Assembly: GCA_016866305.1 (NCBI GenBank)
Contig: VGMX01000003.1
Coordinates: 1-64,000 of the forward strand
DNA length: 64,000 nt
DNA from: Chlorobiota bacterium
GTDB taxonomy: Bacteria; Bacteroidota; Chlorobiia; Chlorobiales; Chlorobiaceae
Direction: 5' to 3'
How positions within the stretch are numbered: the first letter of the stretch is position 1; each line of letters starts with the position of its first letter. The position numbers and the translations under genes are program-made. Below are positions 18,443-29,169 of the stretch, in pieces. The notes beneath the pieces were generated by a model. The model was not told the origin of the DNA, did no database searches, and saw nothing but the letters and a program-made list of their open reading frames with translations.

Positions 18443-19825
18443 TCAGGCAAGTGATGCGGCAAAGGCCAGCACGTTCTCGACCTTTTCCAGGGAATCCGCT
18501 TCGCAATACAGTCGCAGAACCGGTTCCGTGCCGGACGCGCGAATCAGCAGCCATCCCCCTTCGAAATGGTACTTGCAGCCATCGAGGTCGTTGAATTTCA
18601 GCACCTTGTATCCCGCTATCGACTGAAGGTCACCGGCAGCCGCACGCGTGATGATTGCCTGTTTTTTCGCTTCGCTGACATGCAGGTCGTTGCGCCTGTA
18701 GCAGAAAAAACCATATTCGTCGTACAGTTCCTCTACCAGTTTCGACAGGCTTTTCTGTTTTCGCGTCATGATTTCGAGAATCAGAAGGCCGATATAGACA
18801 CCGTCCCGTTCCGGCAGAAATGCGGTAATGCCGATTCCTCCCGACTCTTCTCCTCCGATCAGGATGTCGTTTGTCGCCATGAGTTTGCTGACATACTTGA
18901 ATCCTACCGGAAGTTCATGCATGACGAGGTTATGCTTCAGGCATATCCTGTCGATGATGTCGGTCAACGCGAAGGTTTTGGCGACCTCGCCACGCTGCTG
19001 GCGTTCTTCGACAAGGTATTTGAGAATGAGCGCGAAGAGTTTGTGCGAATCCACGAAGTTGCCGTGCTCGTCAAGCATGCCGACCCTGTCCGCATCACCG
19101 TCGTTGATGATGGCGACATCGGTTTCGACTTCCCGGAAGAACTCCACGAACTCTTCGATATATTGCGGCATGGGTTCGGGATTGATGCCTCCGAATCCCG
19201 GATTCCAGGTGCAGTGGTAGCAGTTCACCATGGACTCGTCGAATAGCCGGGTAATGATGTCCTGGCCGGCTCCGTACATGGCGTTGTGCGCTATTTTGAT
19301 ACGTGAGTCACGGATAAGCGGCAAATCGATGTTTGCCTTGAGATGGTTCAGGTAGAATGTCTTCAGGTCTGCGAGTTCGATCAGTTTCCGGTCCGGCTCG
19401 ACCGGTGTTGCCGGATCGACCTCGCCCAGGTACCCTTCGATTTCTGCAATCGCTTCCGGGTGTGCGGGCCCTCCGTACGATGCCTTGACCTTGAAGCCGT
19501 TATAGATCGGGGGATTGTGCGATGCGGTAATGACAATACCTCCTGCGAGCTGTTTTGCCCTGGTGAAGAGCGATACGGCGGGTGTGGAGACAAAACTGTC
19601 GGCAAGCACGACCCTGATTCCCTGAGAGGAAAGCACCTCGGCCGTGAATTCCGCAAATTCCTTCGACATGAACCGGGTATCGTACCCGATGCAGACGCCT
19701 CTGGATTTTTCAGGACGGGTCTTGATGTATCGTGCGGTGGCAAGTGCGGCCAGCTTGAGGTTGTCAAACGTGTAATCCCTTGCGATAACCGCACGCCAGC
19801 CGTCAGTACCGAATTTGACTTGCAT
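18443..19825 (-). CDS. Phosphoglucomutase/phosphomannomutase family protein
   Basis: A 460-residue alpha-D-phosphohexomutase. It begins QVKFGTDGWRAVIA, has the phosphoserine loop TASHNPPIYNGFK, the metal loop DGDADR, the sugar loop GGEESGGIG and the phosphate-binding RASGTEP near the end. It interconverts hexose 1- and 6-phosphates for glycogen or cell-surface sugars. Start ATG 19825 fits the family; the in-frame extension to 19903 does not. lpxB is divergent. Confidence 0.92.
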   Translation of the reverse strand: MQVKFGTDGWRAVIARDYTFDNLKLAALATARYIKTRPEKSRGVCIGYDTRFMSKEFAEFTAEVLSSQGIRVVLADSFVSTPAVSLFTRAKQLAGGIVITASHNPPIYNGFKVKASYGGPAHPEAIAEIEGYLGEVDPATPVEPDRKLIELADLKTFYLNHLKANIDLPLIRDSRIKIAHNAMYGAGQDIITRLFDESMVNCYHCTWNPGFGGINPEPMPQYIEEFVEFFREVETDVAIINDGDADRVGMLDEHGNFVDSHKLFALILKYLVEERQQRGEVAKTFALTDIIDRICLKHNLVMHELPVGFKYVSKLMATNDILIGGEESGGIGITAFLPERDGVYIGLLILEIMTRKQKSLSKLVEELYDEYGFFCYRRNDLHVSEAKKQAIITRAAAGDLQSIAGYKVLKFNDLDGCKYHFEGGWLLIRASGTEPVLRLYCEADSLEKVENVLAFAASLA

Positions 19826-19920
19826 TCTTTTCCGTTTTTGATATAATGGGATGTGAAAACCCTTATGACGCTGTAAAATACGGTTTCCCGTCCGTTCATC
19901 CAATTAATCAGCTGCGCTTG

Positions 19921-21063
19921 ATGCCGAGGAAGCTTTTTGTTCTGGCCGGAGAGGTTTCCGGCGATATGCACGCGGCCGGAGTGGTTGCGGAGCTCTTGCA
20001 GAGGAGGCCGGATATCCGGGTGTTCGGTATCGGGGGGGACCGGCTGCGGCGACTTGGCGCCGAACTTTCCTACGATGCGCGACAGATGAGTATCATGGGA
20101 TTTGTCGATGTGCTGCGTCATGCAGGTTTTCTCCGGAACGTGATCAGAGAGATCAAGTCGCTTGTCCGGCAGGAAAAGCCTGACGCAGCACTGCTGGTAG
20201 ACTATCCGGGCATGAACCTTCTGATGGCGAGGTTTCTGCATGATCTCGGTATTCCGGTCATTTACTACATCGCGCCCCAGGTCTGGGCATGGAAGGAGGG
20301 ACGGGTGAAGAAGATCCGGGAGACGGTTAACCGCCTGCTGGTCATTTTTGATTTTGAAGTGGATTTTTACCGCCGTCACGGGGTTGCTGCTGAGTATGTC
20401 GGGCACCCGGTTGTCGAGGAGCTCCGGGAAGAAGTCCTTTCGTCTTCCGACTTATTTCGGCAGGAGTACGGCATAGAGCAGGAAGCCGTCATGATCGGTC
20501 TTCTTCCCGGGAGCAGACGCCAGGAGGTATCGATGATGCTGCCCGAGATGCTCAGGGCGGCCGGGATGCTCGCAAAGGATCGTCCGCTCGTCTTTCTGCT
20601 TGGCAGGGCACCACATCTCGACTACCGCTTGCAGGATTATCTGACAGAAGCGTCCGGTATCCGTGTGGTCGAGTGCCGCAGCTATGCAGTGATGCAGTAC
20701 AGCACCCTTGCATTTGTTGCCTCCGGGACCGCTACGCTCGAAGCGCTTTGTTTCGGTCTTCCCATGATTGTGGTCTACCGTACCGGCTGGCTGAACTATC
20801 AGATAGGCAAACGGCTGGTTAAACTTCCGAATATTTCGCTTGCAAACATTGTCGCAAAAGGACTCGGTTCCCGTCAGCAGGCGGTTCCGGAGCTGATACA
20901 GCAAGAGGCAAGTGCAGAACGCATGGTCGGGGCGGCGCTTCCTCTGCTCGACAATCCGGTTCTCGCTGCCGCAATGCGCAGGGAATTGCTTGCAGCAAGG
21001 GAAAAGCTCGCCAGCAGCAACCCTTCTCAAGCGGTTTCAGCCGTTATCGAGGAATATCTATAG
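19921..21063 (+). CDS. lpxB: Lipid-A-disaccharide synthase
   Basis: A 380-residue GT19 enzyme. It begins PRKLFVLAGEVSGDMHAAG and includes DYPGMNL, YYIAPQVWAWKEGR, EYVGHPVVE, LLPGSRRQEV and ASGTATLEAL motifs. It joins UDP-2,3-diacylglucosamine and lipid X at the inner membrane in lipid A synthesis. ATG 19921 is the family start. The next gene follows its stop by 13 bases. Confidence 0.96.
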   Translation: MPRKLFVLAGEVSGDMHAAGVVAELLQRRPDIRVFGIGGDRLRRLGAELSYDARQMSIMGFVDVLRHAGFLRNVIREIKSLVRQEKPDAALLVDYPGMNLLMARFLHDLGIPVIYYIAPQVWAWKEGRVKKIRETVNRLLVIFDFEVDFYRRHGVAAEYVGHPVVEELREEVLSSSDLFRQEYGIEQEAVMIGLLPGSRRQEVSMMLPEMLRAAGMLAKDRPLVFLLGRAPHLDYRLQDYLTEASGIRVVECRSYAVMQYSTLAFVASGTATLEALCFGLPMIVVYRTGWLNYQIGKRLVKLPNISLANIVAKGLGSRQQAVPELIQQEASAERMVGAALPLLDNPVLAAAMRRELLAAREKLASSNPSQAVSAVIEEYL

Positions 21064-21076
21064 GACAGGAACACCT

Positions 21077-21364
21077 ATGCAACAGGTTGTCGAATTTCTT
21101 TCTGCTCACCCCATCCTGCTTGTGCTTGGGGTTGCCATTGCCGTCGTGATCCTGTTCGGATTTTTCAGGAAGGTCATGCAGTTCGTCCTGGTGGTCGCCG
21201 CGGCGTTTGTGCTGTATGTGGCCTGGCTTCAGTTCAGCGGAGACAATGCTCCTGAAACATTTCGCCAGATACAGGAGGTCGTAAACCGCTCCATGAGTCG
21301 TCTTGGTGCAATGCTGAAGCCGCTTTTCGAACTGCTGAAAATCGCTGGCCGGGAAGCCTCCTGA
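21077..21364 (+). CDS. Small membrane protein downstream of lpxB
   Basis: A 95-residue protein with two adjacent hydrophobic segments (about 10-27 and 31-50) and an amphipathic C-terminal tail. No family is recognised. The AGGACAGGA ribosome-binding site overlaps the lpxB stop, so it is translated from the same message. The convergent oxidoreductase gene ends 4 bases away. Confidence 0.65.
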   Translation: MQQVVEFLSAHPILLVLGVAIAVVILFGFFRKVMQFVLVVAAAFVLYVAWLQFSGDNAPETFRQIQEVVNRSMSRLGAMLKPLFELLKIAGREAS

Positions 21365-21368
21365 TTGT

Positions 21369-23348
21369 CTACCGGCCTGGTTCCGGAAGGCTGATCGCCC
21401 CGGTAGGGCAGGACATGGCGAGTTTCCGGTAATCGGGAACCACCACGGTTCCGCAAGCTTCAAGCGTCCTGACGCAGATGCCGCAATCCACGCATTTTTC
21501 CCGTTCAAGATGAATGTCCGGCGTTACGGAAATGCCGAATCCGGCATGTTCCTGCTGGCTGCAGGTGTAATCCGGAAGGTAGTGCGCCGCGAGTTCCCTG
21601 AGCCGGCAGTTTTCGACGGCCTTGCACCGGCACTGCAGACAGCGTGCGGCTTCGGTGCGCGCATCGGTTTCGGCGAATCCTGTCACTACTTCCGTAAATC
21701 CCGTGGTTCTGTTGCCAGGCGGGATTTCAGGTACGGGAACCCGACGGGCTGCATCGCCTTTCGCATACAAGGCCGGTGGAGCCTGATCTCTCGGCCCGTA
21801 GGATGAATTGAATGGCGGAATGTCGCTTTCGGACGGCATGCCAAGCAGGTAGCGGTTTATGCGATACGCTGCGCGTTTGCCCTGCTCGACGGCGCGTATT
21901 GCGGTATCTGCACCGGTAACGCAATCCCCTCCGGCAAAGATACCCTCGACGCTGCTTTCAAGCGTGTGCGGGTTGACACCGATCGTGCCGTCCGGGTTCA
22001 TGGCTACTCCCGGAACACTCTCTTGCGGGCAGTGAACCTTTTGGCCTGTGGCGGATATTACCGTGTCTGCGACCATGGTGAACTCGGAACCGGCAACCGG
22101 AACGGGTCTTCTTCTGCCGCTCCGGTCAGGTTCTCCCGGCTGCATGACGACGGCCGTCACGGCGGCGGTTTTTCCGTGTGCCTCGATGGATACCGGAGCG
22201 GCAAGTGTATGCAGCAGAACGCCTTCGGCAAGCGCTTCTTCGATTTCTGCGTGGTTAGCCGGCATTTCCTCACGTGTTCTGCGATACAGGATGGTCACCC
22301 GGTCCGCTCCGAGCCGACGGGCTGTGCGGGCCGCATCGACTGCCGTATTGCCGCCGCCGATGACCAGAACGTTTTTTCCGGGATGCGGGGTATTGCCGCT
22401 CGATGCCTCGTGCAGAAATGCAATGCCGCTTGTGACGCACGCTTCTTCTTCGCCGGGAATTCCCATTCGTGCAGCTTTTGAAGCGCCGAGACCGAGAAAG
22501 ACCGCATCGTACTCTTTTTTCAGGTTTTCCGTGCTCATCTCCTTTCCGAGCACGCTGTTCATGCGGAATTCCGCGCCCATTTTCCTGAACGGCTCCAGTT
22601 CGCTCTCGATAACGCTTTCGGGAAGACGGAAACGGGGAATGCCGTAGCGCATCATGCCGCCGGGTTCAGTGTTGGCATCGAATATCGTGACATCGTGGCC
22701 GAGTGCAAGCAGATAGTAGGCGGCTGTCAGCCCTGCCGGTCCGGCCCCTATGACGGCAACCTTTTTTCCGGTTTTTTCCGCGATTTCCGGTACGAAGCAT
22801 TCCGGGCGTTCCCTGTCGCGGTCCGCGGCATATCGCTTCAGGGCGCAGATCGAAACCGGCTCGTCCACGCCGTGCCGCCGGCACGCATCTTCACACGGTG
22901 CCGGGCATATCCTGCCGAGAATGCCCGGCAGGGGAATGGTTTCCTTGATGATCCGGAGTGCCTGTTCATGGTCCCTGCGAGCTATTTCAGCTATGAATCC
23001 GGGTATGTTGCACCCTGCGGGGCATGAAAGCTCGCAGGGACCCATGCAGTCGCCGCAATGGTGTTCGATAAGCCGTTCGAGGTTCTGCCGCCGCATGTCG
23101 TGCAGTTCCGGATTTTCGGTTTCGATCACCATGCCGTCTGAAACCGCCGTGCTGCATGCCGGTACGAAACGGTTTTTTCCCTTGATCTCCACGATGCACA
23201 TCCAGCAGGAGCCTGTCGATTCGAGTCTCTTGTCGAAACAGAGTGTCGGTATGTCGATGCCTGCCGAAAGAGCCGCCTGAAGAATCGACATCTCCGGATT
23301 GGCCGTTACGGTTTTTCCATTTATGGTAAGCGTCAGTTCATGCATCAT
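21369..23348 (-). CDS. Multi-cluster Fe-S FAD oxidoreductase (glutamate synthase beta-like)
   Basis: A 659-residue modular protein. It opens with a [2Fe-2S] ferredoxin domain (Cys37, 48, 51, 65), then a NuoG-like H/C cluster region (HHCGDCMGPC, residues 96-105) and further cysteines at 109 and 113. A GltD-type FAD/NAD(P)H module follows (VAVIGAGPAGLTAAYYL; VIGGGNTAVDAARTA). Near the C-terminus is a ferredoxin-like cluster (CVDCGIC with a later CPTG). It probably moves electrons between NAD(P)H and a ferredoxin or partner enzyme; no catalytic partner is adjacent. It sits 36 bases downstream of ispH. ATG 23345 is equally possible. Confidence 0.85.
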   Translation of the reverse strand: MMHELTLTINGKTVTANPEMSILQAALSAGIDIPTLCFDKRLESTGSCWMCIVEIKGKNRFVPACSTAVSDGMVIETENPELHDMRRQNLERLIEHHCGDCMGPCELSCPAGCNIPGFIAEIARRDHEQALRIIKETIPLPGILGRICPAPCEDACRRHGVDEPVSICALKRYAADRDRERPECFVPEIAEKTGKKVAVIGAGPAGLTAAYYLLALGHDVTIFDANTEPGGMMRYGIPRFRLPESVIESELEPFRKMGAEFRMNSVLGKEMSTENLKKEYDAVFLGLGASKAARMGIPGEEEACVTSGIAFLHEASSGNTPHPGKNVLVIGGGNTAVDAARTARRLGADRVTILYRRTREEMPANHAEIEEALAEGVLLHTLAAPVSIEAHGKTAAVTAVVMQPGEPDRSGRRRPVPVAGSEFTMVADTVISATGQKVHCPQESVPGVAMNPDGTIGVNPHTLESSVEGIFAGGDCVTGADTAIRAVEQGKRAAYRINRYLLGMPSESDIPPFNSSYGPRDQAPPALYAKGDAARRVPVPEIPPGNRTTGFTEVVTGFAETDARTEAARCLQCRCKAVENCRLRELAAHYLPDYTCSQQEHAGFGISVTPDIHLEREKCVDCGICVRTLEACGTVVVPDYRKLAMSCPTGAISLPEPGR

Positions 23349-23384
23349 GGTCGATAACCCTGTTCAGGAGCGCCTGCGGGCGCC

Positions 23385-24350
23385 TCAATGATTGAAACGT
23401 CTGTCGATGAAGCCGGCAACTTTTTCAAGCAGCCACATCGGGGTCGAGGTTGCGCCGCAGATGCCGACGCTCTCGACCGGCCCATTGCCGCTCTCCTCGA
23501 ACCAGGAGTCCTGTATCTCTTCAACATCCTCGATGAAGTAACTCCGGGGATTGGCTGCCTTGCAGATGCCGTACAATACCTGGCCGTTCGAGCTTTTCCT
23601 GCCCGCCACGAAAACGATGCAGCTGTTTGCCAGTGCGAAGTCATGGAGCTTCCGGTTCCTGCTCGAGACCTGTCGGCAGATGGTGTCCTTGAACACATGG
23701 GGGGGCATCGGCTGCTGACCGGTCATGGCTGCGGTGATGTCGATGTCACGAACCGCCGTCCATGGATGGGGAGCCGTGCCGGCAGCATCCGCAAATCGCT
23801 TTTCGAGATGCTCCTTCAGTTCATAAAAACCGGGCACGTCCATGGTTGTCTGCGATATGAGTGCGGTTTTTTTTCCGGTGTCAAGCATCCGCAATTCATC
23901 CGGATCCGTCAGGTCGGCATGCTTGATGATGACGGCGCTGTTGGCGCAATGACCGTTGATGCCGATCACTTCGGGGTGGGACCGTTTGCCGTAAATGACG
24001 ATCTGGTAGCCGAGCTGATGGAGCAGGCGTGCTGTGCGCTGCAGTTTCGAGACGACCGGACAGGTGGTGTCGGTAATATCGAGGTTGTTGCGCTTTGCCG
24101 TGCTGTAGGTTCCGGGCGGTTCGCCATGCGCCCTGATGAGCACACTTGCGTTTTGCAGCGCATTGAAGGTATTTTCGTCGATGGTGGCAAGCCCCAGCTT
24201 TTCAAGCCTTTTTACCTCCACTTCGTTATGGACGACGTCGCCCAGAGAAAACAGCTTTTTCTTCGCGGCCAGCTTTTCCTCCGCCACATGAATGGTGCCC
24301 TGCACACCGATGCAGAACCCGGAAGATGTCCGGTCGAGGTTTATTTTCAC
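23385..24350 (-). CDS. ispH: 4-hydroxy-3-methylbut-2-enyl diphosphate reductase
   Basis: A 321-residue IspH/LytB. Cluster-ligand cysteines are in [17 protein letters not shown] and GICGATSTP. It makes IPP and DMAPP in the MEP pathway, feeding carotenoid and bacteriochlorophyll side chains. No ATG precedes the conserved N-terminus; I chose GTG 24350 (VKINLDRT). A TTG extension to 24401 is possible but lacks similarity. The flavoprotein gene follows on the same strand. Confidence 0.93.
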   Translation of the reverse strand: MKINLDRTSSGFCIGVQGTIHVAEEKLAAKKKLFSLGDVVHNEVEVKRLEKLGLATIDENTFNALQNASVLIRAHGEPPGTYSTAKRNNLDITDTTCPVVSKLQRTARLLHQLGYQIVIYGKRSHPEVIGINGHCANSAVIIKHADLTDPDELRMLDTGKKTALISQTTMDVPGFYELKEHLEKRFADAAGTAPHPWTAVRDIDITAAMTGQQPMPPHVFKDTICRQVSSRNRKLHDFALANSCIVFVAGRKSSNGQVLYGICKAANPRSYFIEDVEEIQDSWFEESGNGPVESVGICGATSTPMWLLEKVAGFIDRRFNH

Positions 24351-24476
24351 GTTGGTAACGGTAACGGAATCAAGAGTTACAACATACAATATCAAACTCA
24401 AAAGTACTATCTCCGGCAGTCAATACATCCGCTTCCGGCGATGCGGCTTCCGGTTGCCGCCGACGGGAGGGGCAAC

Positions 24477-25295
24477 TCAGACGTCTACCAGTTCCACGTC
24501 GGGTACGTCCGAGCCCATGAAGAGCCGGTAGAGCATGCCGAATTTCTGCGGAAGATCGCTGACGAGGAGATGCGGTCTCGGGGTTTCTCCGGACATGCCC
24601 AGCATGCCTGTTTCTGCAAGCAGCTCTTTCGCCCTCCGGGCAACGGCTTCAGCAGAATCGATGATACGGATGCCGGGCCCTACGGTTTGCCCGATCATGC
24701 CGCGCAGGATCGGGTAGTGGGTGCAGCCGAGCACGAGCGTGTCGATCTCATGGCCGTCAAACTCCCGGAGATATTCCCCGGCGATCAGCCGGGCTGCGGG
24801 ATGATCGGTGAACCCTTCTTCAGCCAGCGGCACGAAAAGCGGGCAGGCTTTCGAGTGTACCTCGATGTCGGGGTCAAGTTCGTTGATGGCGCAGGCGTAG
24901 GCGTTTGAACAGACTGTGGCCTGTGTGCCGATCACGCCGATCCGTTTTTGTCGGCTTACGCTCACGGCCAGCTCCGCTCCGGCTTCCAGTACGCCAAGCG
25001 CCGGTATGCTGCCGCCCGCTTTCCGGACGACGTCAAGGGCGAGGGCCGAAACGGTGTTGCAGGCCACGATAATCATTTTCGGCTGGTAGCGCATCAGGAT
25101 AGCCGTGTCTTCCTGTGCGTACTTGCGGATGGTGACCTGTGATTTCGAACCGTAGGGAACCCTGGCGGTATCGCCGAAGTAGATGATGCGCTCGGACGGC
25201 AGGATCGCCTGTATCGCCCTGACGACGGTCAGGCCGCCGACACCCGAATCAAAAATACCTATCGGGCTTTCGGGAGTGTTTTTATGATGGTGCAC
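24477..25295 (-). CDS. murI: Glutamate racemase
   Basis: A 272-residue racemase. It has [14 protein letters not shown], the [11 protein letters not shown] motif, the first catalytic Cys in ACNTVSA and the second in LGCTHYP. It supplies D-glutamate for peptidoglycan. The start is GTG 25295 ([10 protein letters not shown]), 23 bases after ychF; the in-frame extension to 25445 runs through ychF antisense-unlike sequence and has no family similarity. Confidence 0.94.
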   Translation of the reverse strand: MHHHKNTPESPIGIFDSGVGGLTVVRAIQAILPSERIIYFGDTARVPYGSKSQVTIRKYAQEDTAILMRYQPKMIIVACNTVSALALDVVRKAGGSIPALGVLEAGAELAVSVSRQKRIGVIGTQATVCSNAYACAINELDPDIEVHSKACPLFVPLAEEGFTDHPAARLIAGEYLREFDGHEIDTLVLGCTHYPILRGMIGQTVGPGIRIIDSAEAVARRAKELLAETGMLGMSGETPRPHLLVSDLPQKFGMLYRLFMGSDVPDVELVDV

Positions 25296-25318
25296 CTGCA
25301 GATAAAAGCCGTTAAAGG

Positions 25319-26410
25319 TTACACGTTGAACCTGAAGACAATGACATCGCCGTCCTTGACAATATAATCCCGTCCTTCCGAACGAAGTTTCCCTGCTTCC
25401 TTGACTTTCTGTTCGGAGCCGAGCTCGATGAGGTCGCCATACCACATGACCTCGGCCCGGATAAACCCTTTTTCGAAATCCGAGTGGATTGCGCCTGCCG
25501 CTTCCGGAGCCGCGGCACCCTTGCGGATGGTCCAGGCATGCACCTCTTTTTCCCCTGCGGTAAAGTAGGTTTGCAGTCCGAGCAGATCATATGCGGTTCT
25601 GATGAGCCGGTCGAGACCCGACATTTCGAGTCCGAGGCTTTCAAGGAATTCAGGGCGTTCCTCTTCGGGCAGTTCGGCTATTTCCGCTTCGGTTTTTGCG
25701 CTGATGATCAGCATTTTTGCACCGGACTGTGCTGCAATTTTTGCCACCTGCTCCGTATAGGCGTTGCCTCCCGGCAGATCGGTTTCAGCGACATTGGCGG
25801 CATAGAGGATCGGCTTGGTGGAAAGCAGAAAGAATTGCCTGGAGAGCGATTGTTCTTCCGGCGTCTGGATGACTGCACGGGCGGGAACGCCTTCCGAGAG
25901 TCCGGCGATGATCCGTTCGGCCAGCTCTACCTGCAGCAGCAGCTCTTTTTCCTTGCGGGCGTTTTTCCGGAGCTTTTCGATGCGGCGCTCCATGCTGTCC
26001 AGATCGGCCAGCATCAGTTCCGTTTCGATTGTGGCGATATCGTCGGCCGGATCGATTCGTCCCTCGACATGAATAATATTGGTGTCGTCGAAACAGCGCA
26101 CCACATGCACAATGGCATCCACCTCCCTGATATGCGAAAGGAACTGGTTGCCGAGGCCTTCACCTTTGCTGGCACCTTTGACCAGCCCGGCAATATCGAC
26201 TATTTCCAGTGTGGCCGGAACCAGGGTCGGCGTCCTGACGACATCGGCAATCTGCTGCATCCGCTCGTCGGGCACCAGAACCGTGCCGATATTCGGCTCT
26301 ATGGTGCAGAACGGGTAATTGGCCGCTTCGGCCTGTTTGGCGGTTATGGCATTGAACAGTGTGGATTTTCCGACATTCGGCAACCCGACAATCCCGCAGC
26401 GGAGAGACAT
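25319..26410 (-). CDS. ychF: Redox-regulated ATPase YchF (Obg/OLA1 family)
   Basis: A 363-residue protein. Walker [15 protein letters not shown] at 9-22, G3 [17 protein letters not shown], coiled-coil insert (about 135-165) and C-terminal TGS domain ending VFRFNV. The G4 position carries the YchF-type variation that favours ATP. It is divergent from cmk and upstream of murI on the same strand. Confidence 0.96.
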   Translation of the reverse strand: MSLRCGIVGLPNVGKSTLFNAITAKQAEAANYPFCTIEPNIGTVLVPDERMQQIADVVRTPTLVPATLEIVDIAGLVKGASKGEGLGNQFLSHIREVDAIVHVVRCFDDTNIIHVEGRIDPADDIATIETELMLADLDSMERRIEKLRKNARKEKELLLQVELAERIIAGLSEGVPARAVIQTPEEQSLSRQFFLLSTKPILYAANVAETDLPGGNAYTEQVAKIAAQSGAKMLIISAKTEAEIAELPEEERPEFLESLGLEMSGLDRLIRTAYDLLGLQTYFTAGEKEVHAWTIRKGAAAPEAAGAIHSDFEKGFIRAEVMWYGDLIELGSEQKVKEAGKLRSEGRDYIVKDGDVIVFRFNV

Positions 26411-26485
26411 GGCTGGTAAAAGGAAGAGAGGTTAATGCAAAAGCGCACCCTCGCGGGCACGGGTTGTTAACATGTAATCATTAAG

Positions 26486-26513
26486 TTTGGAAAAAGCAAA
26501 TTTATTTTATAAA
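26486..26513 (+). promoter_or_regulatory. Putative promoter for cmk
   Basis: TTTGGA (26486-26491) and TATAAA (26508-26513) are spaced by 16 bases in an A/T-rich divergent region, 18 bases before the cmk ATG. This is a sequence-only guess. Confidence 0.35.
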
Positions 26514-26531
26514 ATTGCAGGCTAAGTCAAA

Positions 26532-27260
26532 ATGCTTGTGAAACACACGACAGGGAACAACAGAATCATCATTGCCATAGACGGGCCGGCGGCTTCAGGC
26601 AAGAGTACGACCGCCCGCAAAGTCGCTGAAAAGCTCGGTTATACGTATATCGATACCGGCGCGATGTTCCGTTCCGTTACCCTGAAGGTTCTCGATCTGG
26701 GCATGATCGATGCCGTACGGCAGTTCCCCGAATCCATTTTACCGCTTTTGCAGGATCTTACGGTCGCCTTTCGTGGTGAGCGGGTTTTTCTCGATGGCCG
26801 TGACGTGAGCGCCGCCATAAGGGAGAATCGTGTCAGCCGTGAAGTCAGTTTCGTCAGTTCGCTTGCTCCCGTGCGTGACCGGCTTCGCCGGATGCAGCAG
26901 GAAATGGGGAGCCGCAAAGGTGTCGTCATGGATGGAAGGGATATCGGGACCGTTGTGTTTCCCGATGCCGAACTGAAAATATTTCTGGTTGCCGATGCCC
27001 GGGAGCGCGCGAAACGGCGTTATGCCGAACTTGCCGCAAAGGGAGCGTCGGGAAGCGGGTTGCCGGATATCGGGATGCTTGAACAGGAGATTCTTGAAAG
27101 GGATCGGGCGGATGCCGAAAGAGAACTGGCGCCCCTGGAAAAACATCCCGATGCCATTGAAATCGATACGTCGGAGTTGAGCATCGACGAGCAGGTCGGC
27201 AAGGTCTCCAGACTTGCGCTGGAAAAAATCGCGTCATGCGCAATGACCGGAAAAAGCTGA
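26532..27260 (+). CDS. cmk: Cytidylate kinase
   Basis: A 242-residue (d)CMP kinase. P-loop in [29 protein letters not shown] for the nucleotide-binding region and [16 protein letters not shown]. It converts CMP/dCMP to diphosphates. ribosomal protein S1 follows after 93 bases, the common cmk-rpsA arrangement. Confidence 0.95.
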   Translation: MLVKHTTGNNRIIIAIDGPAASGKSTTARKVAEKLGYTYIDTGAMFRSVTLKVLDLGMIDAVRQFPESILPLLQDLTVAFRGERVFLDGRDVSAAIRENRVSREVSFVSSLAPVRDRLRRMQQEMGSRKGVVMDGRDIGTVVFPDAELKIFLVADARERAKRRYAELAAKGASGSGLPDIGMLEQEILERDRADAERELAPLEKHPDAIEIDTSELSIDEQVGKVSRLALEKIASCAMTGKS

Positions 27261-27353
27261 AGTTTTTGTTGTCATATCTATTAACCTAAAACCGGGTGCT
27301 GATATCTCTCGCGGCACCGAGGGTAAATCACAAGAGAGGAAGGAAAACATTTA

Positions 27354-29108
27354 ATGGCAGAAACACTAACGCTGGAGAAAAAAGTCCAGGAACGGCCTGC
27401 AAGAAAAAAGGTCAAGGTATTTGCTCACTACGAGCCATCGGCACTTGCCGAAATGGAGAAGCTCTATACGAGCACGCTGAGTGAAATCACCGAGGATGAA
27501 ATCGTCAAGGGACGTATCGTCTCGATTTCCAACAAGGATGTCACCATCGATGTCGGGTTCAAGTCCGAGGGTATCGTTTCATTGCTCGAGTTCCGTGACG
27601 ACGACGAGGTCAAGGTTGGCGATGAAGTGGAGGTTTACCTCGAGAACATCGAGGACAAGATGGGCCAGCTCATTCTTTCCAAGAAAAAAGCAGACGTTCT
27701 GAGAATCTGGGACAAAATCTACGATTCAATCGAGAACGATACCATCATCAACGGCAAGATCATCAATCGCGTCAAGGGCGGCATGACCGTTTCGCTTTCG
27801 GGTGTTGAAGCCTTTCTTCCCGGTTCGCAGATCGACGTCAAGCCTGTGCGTGATTTCGATGCGCTCGTCGGACAGACCATGGACTTCAGAGTCGTCAAGA
27901 TCAATCCGGTCACACAGAATATTGTTGTCAGCCACAAGGTCATTCTCGAAGAGGAGTATGCCGCACGTCGCGAAGAGATGCTTGCCAATATCAAGGTCGG
28001 CATGGTGCTCGAAGGCACGGTCAAGAATATCACCGATTTCGGTATCTTCGTTGATCTCGGCGGTCTCGACGGCCTTGTCCATATTACCGACATCACCTGG
28101 GGCAGGATCAACCATCCTTCGGAAGTTGTCGAACTCGATCAGCCGATCAAGGTTGTGGTCGTGGGCTTTGACGAGAACACCAAACGGGTTTCTCTGGGCA
28201 TGAAGCAGCTTGAATCACATCCATGGGAAAATATCGAGATGAAATACCCTGTCGGTTCAAAGGCAAACGGCCGCGTGGTTTCCATTACCGATTACGGTGC
28301 TTTCGTGGAGATCGAGAAGGGTATCGAGGGACTTGTTCACATCTCTGAAATGAGCTGGACGCAGCATATCAAGCATCCCGGCCAGTTCGTGAGCCTCGGT
28401 CAGGAAGTCGAGTGTGTCATTCTCAATATCGACAAGGAGCACACCAAGCTTTCGCTTTCCATGAAACGGGTAAACGAGGATCCGTGGATCGCACTCTCCG
28501 AAAAATATATCGAGGGATCGCTGCACAAGGGTACGGTCAGCAACATTACCGATTTCGGTGTGTTTGTGGAACTCGAAGCCGGTGTTGACGGGCTGGTGCA
28601 TATTTCCGATCTTTCATGGACCAAGAAAATCCGCCATCCGAGCGAACTGGTGAAGAAAAACCAGGAACTCGAGGTCAAGGTGCTGAAATTCGATGTCAAC
28701 GCCCGCCGCATTGCGCTCGGCCACAAGCAGATCAATCCTGATCCGTGGGATGAGTTCGAGCAGAAATACGCGGTCGGTGCCGAAACTCCCGGAAACATTT
28801 CACAGATCATCGAGAAGGGCGTGATCGTGATTCTTCCCGGCGATGTGGATGGTTTCGTGCCGGTATCGCATCTGCTTCAGGGCGGTGTCAAGGATATCCA
28901 CTCCTCGTTCGCTGTCGGCAATGAGCTTCCTCTCCGCGTGATCGAGTTTGACAAGGAGAACAAGCGGATCATTCTCTCGGCTCTTGAGTACTTCAAGGAC
29001 AAGAGCAAGGAGGAGATCGAAGCGTACCTTCAGGCTCATCCGAACGAAAAGAAAGAGATCGAGGACGCTACCGCCGAACTGGAACCCCAGCCGAAAGGCA
29101 GCAAGTAA
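27354..29108 (+). CDS. rpsA: 30S ribosomal protein S1
   Basis: A 584-residue protein with six S1 repeats: beginning near residues 45 ([17 protein letters not shown]), 130 ([15 protein letters not shown]), 215 ([17 protein letters not shown]), 303, 390 and 475 ([15 protein letters not shown]). Repeats 3-5 carry the strongest consensus (DGLVHI). It recruits mRNA to the 30S subunit. ATG 27354 follows AGGAAGG (27340-27345) at 8 bases. A strong terminator follows. Confidence 0.96.
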   Translation: MAETLTLEKKVQERPARKKVKVFAHYEPSALAEMEKLYTSTLSEITEDEIVKGRIVSISNKDVTIDVGFKSEGIVSLLEFRDDDEVKVGDEVEVYLENIEDKMGQLILSKKKADVLRIWDKIYDSIENDTIINGKIINRVKGGMTVSLSGVEAFLPGSQIDVKPVRDFDALVGQTMDFRVVKINPVTQNIVVSHKVILEEEYAARREEMLANIKVGMVLEGTVKNITDFGIFVDLGGLDGLVHITDITWGRINHPSEVVELDQPIKVVVVGFDENTKRVSLGMKQLESHPWENIEMKYPVGSKANGRVVSITDYGAFVEIEKGIEGLVHISEMSWTQHIKHPGQFVSLGQEVECVILNIDKEHTKLSLSMKRVNEDPWIALSEKYIEGSLHKGTVSNITDFGVFVELEAGVDGLVHISDLSWTKKIRHPSELVKKNQELEVKVLKFDVNARRIALGHKQINPDPWDEFEQKYAVGAETPGNISQIIEKGVIVILPGDVDGFVPVSHLLQGGVKDIHSSFAVGNELPLRVIEFDKENKRIILSALEYFKDKSKEEIEAYLQAHPNEKKEIEDATAELEPQPKGSK

Positions 29109-29136
29109 TTGTTTCCCCGGGAAACTGGGATCCGGC

Positions 29137-29167
29137 AAAAAACCCTTCCTGCACGGAAGGGTTTTTT
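29137..29167 (+). terminator. Intrinsic terminator of rpsA
   Basis: A 13-bp perfect stem (29137-29149 with 29155-29167) around loop TGCAC, ending in a T6 run. It lies between the convergent rpsA and era genes and has A/T tracts on both sides, so it can stop transcription in both directions. Confidence 0.9.
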
Positions 29168-29169
29168 GT

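Noticed and set aside
19381-20406. 341-residue ORF spanning pgm and lpxB in another frame
   Set aside because: Overlaps two recognised genes and has no family features.
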